Assembly: GCA_036567785.1 (NCBI GenBank)
Contig: DATCTV010000037.1
Span: 124,001-188,000 of the forward strand
From: Desulfomonilia bacterium
Lineage (GTDB): Bacteria; Desulfobacterota; Desulfomonilia; UBA1062
Length of the DNA stretch: 64,000 bases
Direction: 5' to 3'
This document shows, piece by piece, positions 45,468 through 52,747 of the stretch (its first letter is position 1; each line of letters begins with the position of its first letter). A program made the translations under genes and the position numbers. A model generated the notes under the pieces. It had not been told where the DNA came from. It made no database searches and was given only the letters and a program-made list of their open reading frames with translations.

Positions 45468-46780
45468 GATTTCTCCTTTGTCTCGACAATGCTTGTCAGG
45501 CTGCCCTTTGAAAGGACAGTCTTCAACCTGTCGCCGTTTTGAATTCCGGCGCTGTCCGTTAATGCCTTGCCTTCAGGGGTCATGGTGATGCTGAACCCCC
45601 TTTTGAGTATGGATGCCGGGTCCATGATGGCAAGCAGATTATCATACTCAATAAGTCTCGATTCCGCTGTGCTCATTATTGCACGGACTGCAGGCTTCAC
45701 GGAGCGCTCGATAATGGCGAGTCTGTTTCCGGCAAGCGCCGATGCACGCGCCGCCGCCATGCCCAATCTTCCTGCTGCCGCATGGATGGAGGAATCAAGA
45801 GCTTTCGTCATTTTCGATACGGATACCGACATCCTGTATGCAATCATCTTAAGCCTGTCGTTTTCCTTTTCAGTGTATGACCGGGCTGAATCATCAAGCG
45901 CTGAGAGTGCGTCGATAATCCTCTGACGGAAATCATCAAGTCTGGCAGTAAGAAATCTGGCGGTATCAGTGGGCGTTACAAAATGCATGTACGATACCAT
46001 ATCAGACACGCTGAGGTCGATTTCATGACCTATGCCGGTGAGAACCGGCAGACGGCATCCGGCTATCGCTTCACAAATCCTTATGTCGTCGAAATAAAAA
46101 AGGTCGGTCTTTGCCCCTCCGCCCCTTACTATTGCAATGGCGTGCAGGTCTTTCTGCTGAAGCGCCTTTATCCCGTTTGAAACGTCACGGGGTGTGTGTT
46201 CGCCCTGCATGTACGCATCGAATATATACAATTTGAATGCATATCCGCTGGAATTGAGGACACTCAAAAAATCATTGAAGGCGGCTGAACCGAGAGATGT
46301 TATCAGGCCTATTTTCAAAGGGCAGTCGCTCATTTCAAGCCGTCTGTTGTTTTCAAAGAGCCCTGCCTTTTTCAGTTCATCGATGGTCTGCTGGCGTTTT
46401 CTGGCCATTGCCCCGAGGCTGTAGCCTGCATCAACTTCACTTACGATAAGCTGGTACCGCCCTTCTTTTACGTAAAGATCGACGCCCGCCCTCAATTTTA
46501 CTTCCAGCCCGTCGGCAAGCTGAAATGAAGAAAATCCATCACGCCTTAATTTTGTGCGCCAGGAGAGAAGGGAATTCTTAAAAAAGGCGCATCCGATCTT
46601 TGCGATATATCTGGCAGGGTCGTCGGGGTCCTTTTCCACAAGGTCAAAATATGCGTGGCCGGAGCGGTCATGCATCTTATAGCCGTGTATCTCTCCCGTT
46701 ACCCAGGTGTCGTTGCCGAAGGTTTCACTGAGAAGTGACCTTGCAATCTGGCCCAGCTGACTTACGGTAAAGCAGTTCAT
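45464..46780 (-). CDS. xseA: Exodeoxyribonuclease VII large subunit
   Basis: Protein of 438 residues with an N-terminal OB fold (FTVSQLGQIARSLLSETFGNDTWVTGEIHGYKMHDRSGHAYFDLVE) and the catalytic domain with IGLITSLGSAAFNDF, AIVRGGGAKTDLFYFDD and PVLTGIGHEIDLSVSDMVSYMHFVTPTDTA. A long helical region follows, ending with ILKRGFSITM. All segments expected for XseA are present. It degrades single-stranded DNA in repair and recombination, together with xseB. Confidence 0.95.
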   Translation of the reverse strand: MNCFTVSQLGQIARSLLSETFGNDTWVTGEIHGYKMHDRSGHAYFDLVEKDPDDPARYIAKIGCAFFKNSLLSWRTKLRRDGFSSFQLADGLEVKLRAGVDLYVKEGRYQLIVSEVDAGYSLGAMARKRQQTIDELKKAGLFENNRRLEMSDCPLKIGLITSLGSAAFNDFLSVLNSSGYAFKLYIFDAYMQGEHTPRDVSNGIKALQQKDLHAIAIVRGGGAKTDLFYFDDIRICEAIAGCRLPVLTGIGHEIDLSVSDMVSYMHFVTPTDTARFLTARLDDFRQRIIDALSALDDSARSYTEKENDRLKMIAYRMSVSVSKMTKALDSSIHAAAGRLGMAAARASALAGNRLAIIERSVKPAVRAIMSTAESRLIEYDNLLAIMDPASILKRGFSITMTPEGKALTDSAGIQNGDRLKTVLSKGSLTSIVETKEKS

Positions 46781-46889
46781 ATTAAGTCAAGTATCAGATA
46801 AGGAACCCTGTAATCAAGCAGTCCTTGATTGACCGCACCCGGAAAATGTGGGATATGCGGCACAGAAAATATCTGCAAAAGAGGGACTT

Positions 46890-47663
46890 ATGGAATATTC
46901 TCTGATCAGGATAGAGGTGGAAAATCAGATCGCCATTGTGGAAATGAACCGTAAGAAAGAGCTTAATGCCCTTTCCATGGCTATGATGAGAGAGCTCAAC
47001 ACGGCCTTTGCTTCATTCATGAAAGAGGACAGCAATATCAATCTTGTAGTGCTCACCGGCGGGGATGAATGCTTTTCCGCAGGTCTTGACCTCAAGGAAG
47101 TCCCTGATCTCAACGGAAACGACTCGGCACGTTATTTAAGGCTTTACCTCGATCTTTACACACGCCTGATAGACTATGAAAAGATACTGATAACGGCAGT
47201 CAGCGGCATAGCCTTCGGAGGCGGACTGAACCTTGCCCTTATGGGTGATATAATCATTGCATCCGAAAGCGCCATTTTCGGCCATCCTGAAATTAAATAC
47301 GGATTCAACCCGCTGGTTACGCCGCTTGTGTCGCGTATAGGCATGGCCAGGAGCAAGGAGCTTACATTAAGGGGAGATCCGATAGGCGCAATCGAGGCTC
47401 ATAATATCGGCCTCATCAACCGTGTGGTTCCGCCTGAAAGATTCAGGGATGAAGTCATGCTCTGGGCAAGACAGCTTGAAAAGAGGCCGAGAGAGGCTAT
47501 CCAGGCCCTTAAAAGGGCATTCGATGTCGTCAGCAGGCTTGATGCGAAGGCTGCTATCGAATACGAACTCGAGATATCGGGCATGCTGCTTAATGTCAGG
47601 ACAGATGCCAGAAAGGAGATGAAAAATTTCATCCAGGGCAAGAAAGCTTCCCGCATATCGTAA
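46890..47663 (+). CDS. Enoyl-CoA hydratase/isomerase family protein
   Basis: Crotonase-fold protein of 257 residues. ATG 46890 (MEYSLIRIEVENQIAIVEMNR) is chosen over an upstream ATG since GAGGGA precedes it and it gives the usual N-terminus. Oxyanion-hole segments are FSAGLDLKEV near 67 and AVSGIAFGGGLNLALMGDIIIAS near 104. At the usual catalytic Glu region the protein reads FGHPEIKYGF with Glu present. Expected role in beta-oxidation or aromatic-acid CoA metabolism. It is divergent from xseA and overlaps the start of the EndoIII-like gene downstream. Confidence 0.88.
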   Translation: MEYSLIRIEVENQIAIVEMNRKKELNALSMAMMRELNTAFASFMKEDSNINLVVLTGGDECFSAGLDLKEVPDLNGNDSARYLRLYLDLYTRLIDYEKILITAVSGIAFGGGLNLALMGDIIIASESAIFGHPEIKYGFNPLVTPLVSRIGMARSKELTLRGDPIGAIEAHNIGLINRVVPPERFRDEVMLWARQLEKRPREAIQALKRAFDVVSRLDAKAAIEYELEISGMLLNVRTDARKEMKNFIQGKKASRIS

Positions 47664-48306
47664 GTTCGACCCCTATAAGCTTTTTGCAGAGCTGTCTTCT
47701 TTCTACGGCCCTTCGGGCTGGTGGCCAGGCGAAACGGATTTTGAGGTCATCGTAGGTGCGGTACTTACGCAGAACACGGCATGGACCAATGTTGAGCGTG
47801 CAATATCAAATCTTAAATTGCAGGGCATGCTCGATTTTGATGCCATGTATTCCTTGAAAGACGATAAACTTGCAAACCTTATCAGGCCTGCAGGATACTT
47901 CAATATCAAGACCAGACGGCTCAAAAACCTGCTTGATAGAATTGCGCTGACCGGCGGAATGGATGAGTTCTTTTGCAGACAGACTGATGCACTCAGGGCC
48001 GGTCTGCTCGAAGTGAGCGGTATAGGTCCCGAGACTGCCGACAGTATATGCTGCTATGCAGCGGACAGGCCGGTCTTCGTTGTGGATGCCTATACTAAGC
48101 GCATGTTTGTCCGTCATGGATTTGCAGATGATAAAACTCAATACCATGAGATACAGGAAATGTTCATGAGCAGGCTCGATCCGGATGTCCAGCTGTTCAA
48201 AGACCTGCATGCATATATCGTCTTTATCGGGAAGGATTTCTGCAGGAAAAAGAATCCGGACTGCGAAAGATGTCCGGTATCTTCGCTCTGGGGCTCCGGA
48301 TTCTAA
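47626..48306 (+). CDS. Endonuclease III-like DNA glycosylase (COG2231 type), probable AUU start
   Basis: HhH-GPD glycosylase of the Nth/MagIII-related group. Homology starts well before any ATG/GTG/TTG. In frame before TTG 47818 the sequence reads YGPSGWWPGETDFEVIVGAVLTQNTAWTNVERAISNL, the canonical N-terminal part. The frame opens after TGA 47620-47622, and ATT 47626 lies 7 bases after AAAGGAG (47612-47618), inside the hydratase gene. The HhH is VSGIGPETADSI with Glu at the EndoIII catalytic-Lys position, and the Asp is in FVVDAYTKR. The iron-sulfur loop has three ligands (FC-x6-C-x2-C) but the fourth Cys is Trp (PVSSLW). Confidence 0.82.
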   Translation: MSSRARKLPAYRKFDPYKLFAELSSFYGPSGWWPGETDFEVIVGAVLTQNTAWTNVERAISNLKLQGMLDFDAMYSLKDDKLANLIRPAGYFNIKTRRLKNLLDRIALTGGMDEFFCRQTDALRAGLLEVSGIGPETADSICCYAADRPVFVVDAYTKRMFVRHGFADDKTQYHEIQEMFMSRLDPDVQLFKDLHAYIVFIGKDFCRKKNPDCERCPVSSLWGSGF

Positions 48307-48755
48307 AAGAGCTTTCTGCTGTCCAGCAATATGGTCACAGGCCCGTCATTTATCAGAGACACCTCCATCATGGCCTGAAATACGCCGGTTTTCACCTTTC
48401 CCGGCAGCAGCGCGGACATTCGGGCTGCGAATGCATCGAACATGGCCCTGGCGGCATCGGGTGATTCAGCCGAAGACCATGAAGGTCTTCTACCCTTCCG
48501 GACATCGCCCAGCAGGGTGAACTGCGATATCAGAAGGACCTCTCCGCCCGTTTCAGCGACGCTCAAGTTCATAAAGCCCTTTTCATCGTCAAATATTCTG
48601 AGCCCTGTGATCTTGTTCGAGATATATTCGATGTCAGCCTGAGAATCATTTCTTTCAATTCCGGCCAAACAAAGGAGCCCGGTGCCTATTGATGATACGA
48701 CACCGCCATTTATGGCAACCGACGCATTTTTTACCCGTTGCAGAACCGCCCGCAT
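48303..48755 (-). CDS. dtd: D-aminoacyl-tRNA deacylase
   Basis: Protein of 150 residues. ATG 48755 gives the family N-terminus MRAVLQRVKNASVAING; upstream in-frame ATGs add an unrelated extension inside the preceding gene. Catalytic motifs are SQFTLLGD near 78 and the Gly-cisPro-containing NDGPVTILLDS near 136. It frees tRNA from wrongly attached D-amino acids. Its 3' end overlaps the EndoIII-like gene by four bases. It follows the DUF2939-like and HtrA genes on the same strand with close spacing. Confidence 0.94.
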   Translation of the reverse strand: MRAVLQRVKNASVAINGGVVSSIGTGLLCLAGIERNDSQADIEYISNKITGLRIFDDEKGFMNLSVAETGGEVLLISQFTLLGDVRKGRRPSWSSAESPDAARAMFDAFAARMSALLPGKVKTGVFQAMMEVSLINDGPVTILLDSRKLF

Positions 48756-48762
48756 GCCAGGC

Positions 48763-49347
48763 CTAGCCTTTCGATTTTTCATAGAGCTCAATGAGATTGT
48801 CAATCCGCGTTATGCGCCATGAGCCCTGTTCCCTGATCAGTTCTATTTCAAGTACACCGGTTTTTCCCGAGGAGACTTTTGCGTGAGCGATATCATCTTT
48901 CCATGAGATGCCCTTCAATTTGAATTTTGTCGAAGAAGGGCCTTTTACCATTGAATTCAGGATGCTTGCCGCCGGAGGTGTGCCGTTTCTTATCCAGGCC
49001 TCGATATCGCCGGGCAGGCTCTTTCTGACCATGGTCCCGTATCTGACTGCCAGATTTCTGCTGATATGCGAAGGGATGCCCTTATCATCCATTTTCTTAT
49101 ATGCAATAAACGTAATCTCTTTGGCGAGTTCCATTGAAAGCCTTTCCATGTCAACATACCTGCTGAAAGTGTTCCAGTCATGGGTTTTGACGGCATTAGA
49201 TACCTTCAAGAGCGAATATATGGGCGTGGTCGGATACCAGTAATAGAGTAATACAACTGAAACCGCTATCATCGCCGCACATGCCGCCATTACGGCGGCA
49301 GTGATTATCCTTTTTCTTCTTTTTATTTCAATACCGTCACTAACCAC
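48763..49347 (-). CDS. DUF2939-like membrane-anchored protein
   Basis: Protein of 194 residues. A basic start (EIKRRKRI) precedes one transmembrane helix (about 14-36). The extracytoplasmic part matches the DUF2939 pattern: YYWYPTTPIYSLLKVSNAVKTHDWNTFSRYVDMERL, then a C-terminal KLKGISWKDDIAHAKVS. The domain is of unknown function and resembles small NTF2-like stress or assembly factors. It lies 13 bases after the HtrA gene and 7 bases before dtd, in the same direction, so an envelope-stress link through HtrA is possible. Confidence 0.78.
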   Translation of the reverse strand: MVSDGIEIKRRKRIITAAVMAACAAMIAVSVVLLYYWYPTTPIYSLLKVSNAVKTHDWNTFSRYVDMERLSMELAKEITFIAYKKMDDKGIPSHISRNLAVRYGTMVRKSLPGDIEAWIRNGTPPAASILNSMVKGPSSTKFKLKGISWKDDIAHAKVSSGKTGVLEIELIREQGSWRITRIDNLIELYEKSKG

Positions 49348-49360
49348 TCTCAGCTGTCCT

Positions 49361-50743
49361 TTATTTGAATATTGTCGTGGTCATGACTACGCCCCCTCTC
49401 AGGATACTCATGCTGAGCTTCCTTCCTGTAAGAGAATCGGTTGCCTTTTTGAAATCCTCGAGCGTTTTTATATCATTTCTGCCAAGCTTGAGTATGATGT
49501 CTCCCGGTTTGAGTCCTGTCCCGTCGGCATTTGAACCCCGTTTAATTTCGGTTATTATAACACCCGATTCATTGGCGCTGAGATTCATGCTGTCCCTTAC
49601 GGCATCGTCAATCTCTCTTGCAGTAAGTCCCCCAAGGAAGCGGTTGTTGCTGATGGTGAGAGAACTCCCTGAAGCCGCTGCCCTCGAAAGGTCGCCTGCC
49701 TGTACAGGTATTACGAATTCCCTGTCTTTTCTTATAATTGACACCTTAGCCTGGGTTCCAGGCAGGATCTCGGATACCATGAATCTCATTGAAATGGAGT
49801 TCTGAACAACTTTTCCGTTTATTGCAGTTATAATGTCACCGCGTCTTATGCCTGCATTTGCTGCAGGAGAACCCTTGGAAACATCGACAACGATAACGCC
49901 TCTGGGCGTCGCCATCTTCAAAGAGCGTGCAATGCCGGCATCGATATCCTGGGTCGTTACTCCCAGCCATCCCCTTATTACCTTTCCATAGCGCACCAGA
50001 CTGTTCTTTATGGATATTGCAAAATCCGCCGGTATCGCAAACCCGATTCCGATATTGCCGCCCGACCTGGACAGGATAGAGGTATTTATCCCGACGAGTT
50101 CCCCCCTCATGTTCACAAGGGCACCACCTGAATTGCCCGGGTTAATCGCCGCGTCGGTCTGAATGAAGTTTTCATAATCGGTTATGCCGAGGCCTGAACG
50201 GCCGAGAGCACTGACTATACCCAGCGTAACCGTCTGGCCGAGTCCGAACGGATTGCCTACCGCGAGGACGAAGGTCCCTATCCTTAATTTGGATGAATCA
50301 CCGACAGGCAGCCAGGGAAGTCCTCTTGAATCTATTTTTATTACCGCCACATCACTCTTGGGGTCTGTCCCGATAATGTGTGCCGTAAACACCCTGCTGT
50401 CTGAAAGTTTGACCTCAACCTTATCCGCACCGCCTACGACATGGTTGTTTGTGAGTATATAGCCGTCAGGGGATATGATGACACCTGAACCAAGTGAACG
50501 CTGAACCCGTTCCTCTTGCGGGGCGTTACCGAAAAAATCCCTGAAGAACGGATCGGAATAAAACGGCGAGCGGTCAACCACGGTCTTGGTCGATGCGATG
50601 TTGACAACCGACGGGATAACCTTCTGCGCAACATCCGCCACCCATTCTCCCTGAAACATATCGGCGGTCGCGGCCAGGGATATCCCTGCAGTCAGGAGTA
50701 ATGCCAACACTGAAAGCGTGCATAGCCTGTGAATCTTTTTCAT
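49361..50743 (-). CDS. htrA: Periplasmic serine protease Do (DegP/HtrA)
   Basis: Protein of 460 residues with a signal peptide (about 1-25), a trypsin-like domain with His101 (TNNHVVG), Asp131 (SDVAVIK) and Ser205 (GNSGGALV), and two PDZ domains (about 245-340 and 370-455). The second PDZ carries SDGTGLKPGDIILKLG-like text (NADGTGLKPGDIIL). It degrades or refolds damaged periplasmic proteins. AAGGAGG precedes the ATG. It is the first gene of a leftward set with the DUF2939-like gene and dtd. Confidence 0.95.
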   Translation of the reverse strand: MKKIHRLCTLSVLALLLTAGISLAATADMFQGEWVADVAQKVIPSVVNIASTKTVVDRSPFYSDPFFRDFFGNAPQEERVQRSLGSGVIISPDGYILTNNHVVGGADKVEVKLSDSRVFTAHIIGTDPKSDVAVIKIDSRGLPWLPVGDSSKLRIGTFVLAVGNPFGLGQTVTLGIVSALGRSGLGITDYENFIQTDAAINPGNSGGALVNMRGELVGINTSILSRSGGNIGIGFAIPADFAISIKNSLVRYGKVIRGWLGVTTQDIDAGIARSLKMATPRGVIVVDVSKGSPAANAGIRRGDIITAINGKVVQNSISMRFMVSEILPGTQAKVSIIRKDREFVIPVQAGDLSRAAASGSSLTISNNRFLGGLTAREIDDAVRDSMNLSANESGVIITEIKRGSNADGTGLKPGDIILKLGRNDIKTLEDFKKATDSLTGRKLSMSILRGGVVMTTTIFK

Positions 50744-50863
50744 ATTAATCCTCCTTGTGCTGCGCTTGTCCTAGCACAGACGGAAGAGCGTTTCAACCAT
50801 GCCCCGGCAACCTCTTATCAGGCCCCTATGTACATTATCGGGACAATCGGATATGGATATGTT

Positions 50864-51772
50864 ATGATGGAGCATAATTCCACCAGAGACTATCATTTAA
50901 AAAGCGAAATCGACCTCATGAGGGAATACACGATCAATGAGTCGCTGTCCTCTCTTGATTCGCATTATATGGCCTGCATTGAAAAGCCTAGGCCGTTCGG
51001 GCAGATAGTCGCCGAAAAGCTTGATGGTCATGGACTGCTCAGGCAGGGTTCAACAATCATGGAAGCCGGCGGCGGATACGGGAGCTTCATGGAGGCTTTT
51101 CTGAACCGGAACCGGGCTTTAGTCAAAAATGTTCTTATGGTGGACCTTTCGCCCTGCCTTCTCAGAAAACAGAGGAAGAGGCTTGAGGCTTTCAGGGAGA
51201 TAGTATCCTTTATAAATGCTGATATACAAGAGATACTTCCTGCAGTCAGCGGAATTGATCTAATCATAATGAACGAGGTTATTGGCGACCTTGATACGAC
51301 AACCGGCCTTGAGCCGGGGCAACTACCTGATGGAATTTCAGCAATCATTGAAAAATATGGACTGGATATGCCTGAGACAGGGGTATTTTCATTGAATACC
51401 GGTGCGATAAAGGCTGTTGAGGCGATATGCGAAAAGGGGATTCCGGCTTATATTTCCGAACACTCATGTGATCCGGTCATCCCTGAAAGCATGCCATGGC
51501 TTGCTAGTGGGCTCGACCTTGACAGCTGGCCCCGAGAGATCAGGCTTTATTCACATTCGGAATATACGATCAGGTTCGGCCACCTCATCAAAGTGGCTCA
51601 GCATTTCGGCAGAAAAATCCTGACCGGTTCATATGCCGAGCTGGTGGGTGTCAGAAACAGGCCGTTCTACAGATTTATGTTCGAATCGGGGGCGTGTACT
51701 ACCCCAGAGCAGGAAATCGTCCTGGAATTTTTCGACCATATTAGGGAATACCGCTGGCTGATAATTCTTTAG
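50864..51772 (+). CDS. SAM-dependent methyltransferase-like protein
   Basis: Methyltransferase-fold protein of about 302 residues; start uncertain. I favour ATG 50864 (MMEHNSTRDYHLKSEIDLM); the frame is open back to 50729 but that stretch covers the htrA promoter region. Motif I is STIMEAGGGYGSFMEAFL, followed by VLMVDLSPCLLRKQRKRL and the acidic-aliphatic IDLIIMNEVIGDL. A C-terminal part (about 190-300) is less typical and may bind the substrate. Its TAG stop falls exactly at the start of a 185-base inverted-repeat element. Acceptor unknown. Confidence 0.75.
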   Translation: MMEHNSTRDYHLKSEIDLMREYTINESLSSLDSHYMACIEKPRPFGQIVAEKLDGHGLLRQGSTIMEAGGGYGSFMEAFLNRNRALVKNVLMVDLSPCLLRKQRKRLEAFREIVSFINADIQEILPAVSGIDLIIMNEVIGDLDTTTGLEPGQLPDGISAIIEKYGLDMPETGVFSLNTGAIKAVEAICEKGIPAYISEHSCDPVIPESMPWLASGLDLDSWPREIRLYSHSEYTIRFGHLIKVAQHFGRKILTGSYAELVGVRNRPFYRFMFESGACTTPEQEIVLEFFDHIREYRWLIIL

Positions 51773-51956
51773 TTCCGTTTCGTATTCAAGCCCTGCCGTT
51801 GTCGGCTGCGTCGGAATGCTCCTCAAAAATGGGATCATGAGCATCCGGTATCGCTCCTCAAGCCGAGCATAGCGAAGGCGTAGAGACATACGTCAAAGTA
51901 TGCTTGCGTCGCTTCCTTCTTGCCTCCTCCGCATCATCTTGAATACAAAACGGAAC
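51772..51956. mobile_element. 185-base MITE-like element with 19-base terminal inverted repeats
   Basis: The ends GTTCCGTTTCGTATTCAAG (51772-51790) and CTTGAATACAAAACGGAAC (51938-51956) are inverted copies with a single mismatch. The interior has no ORF but a small central palindrome CATAC/GTATG (51887-51902). The left end starts at the last base of the upstream TAG stop. No target-site duplication is evident. This looks like a non-autonomous transposable or palindromic repeat; its core resembles the element at 56654-56777. Confidence 0.75.
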
Positions 51957-52015
51957 ACCTTTAGTAAATTAATGGTCGTTTCAGAGAATACCGTAAAATG
52001 ATATAATGATAATCG

Positions 52016-52744
52016 ATGAAGAAGATACTGACCTTTCTTTCGGATTTCGGTGTTAAAGACAGCTATGCAGCACAGGTCAAGGGTAGAATTCTGAATTCTG
52101 CGCCGGATGTGAACATAATCGATATCACGCATGAGTGCGGAAGGTTCGACATCATTTCCGGATCGTGGCTTCTGCATACATCTTGGAAATATTTTCCCAA
52201 AAACAGTGTTCATCTTGCGGTTGTCGATCCCGGTGTGGGCACTAAGAGGGCAATCCTTGTTCTCGAAAAGGACGGCCATTTTTTCATCGGACCGGATAAC
52301 GGGATATTTTCATTCATTTATCCGGCGGAAAAGATATTTGAGGTAACATGGAGGCCAAAGGCGGAGGTATCACCCACATTTCATGCCAGGGATATAATGG
52401 CCCCGGTTGCAGCAATGCTCTTAAACGGCATACAGCCTGCAACACTGGGCATCCCGAAGAAGAATGCCATATCCTTTGATGCATCCTCTCCGATGATCGT
52501 ACATATAGACGGTTTCGGCAACGTTATTACAAACATAGGTTTTGAATCCCTCAACGGCTGCGGTGTTACTGTGAACAATACGTTCATTGGCAGGACCGCC
52601 TCAACCTATTGGGATATAGCCGAAGGTGAAATTGCGCTTATAAAGGGAAGCGCAGGAACGGTGGAATTTTCCGCCAATATGAAAAGCGCTGCCGATATAT
52701 TAAAGGCTAGCACCGGCATGCCGGTTATTATAATGAAGGGATGA
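52016..52744 (+). CDS. SAM hydroxide adenosyltransferase (DUF62/duf-62 family)
   Basis: Protein of 242 residues of the S-adenosylmethionine hydrolase family (fluorinase/chlorinase fold). Signature segments: LSDFGVKDSYAAQVKG near 9, VVDPGVGTKRAILVL near 70 with FIGPDNGIFSFI near 90, and the C-terminal IDGFGNVITNIGF near 165. The absence of the halide-binding insertion of fluorinase and the D-R/H catalytic pattern suggest water as nucleophile, giving adenosine and methionine. Immediately upstream (3 bases) of the AOR gene, an association without an obvious biochemical reason. Confidence 0.92.
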   Translation: MKKILTFLSDFGVKDSYAAQVKGRILNSAPDVNIIDITHECGRFDIISGSWLLHTSWKYFPKNSVHLAVVDPGVGTKRAILVLEKDGHFFIGPDNGIFSFIYPAEKIFEVTWRPKAEVSPTFHARDIMAPVAAMLLNGIQPATLGIPKKNAISFDASSPMIVHIDGFGNVITNIGFESLNGCGVTVNNTFIGRTASTYWDIAEGEIALIKGSAGTVEFSANMKSAADILKASTGMPVIIMKG

Positions 52745-52747
52745 AAA

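Noticed and set aside
46890-48306. Hydratase-glycosylase fusion by programmed frameshift
   Set aside because: No slippery sequence was seen near the hydratase stop, and a ribosome site with ATT start at 47626 explains the overlapping frame more simply.
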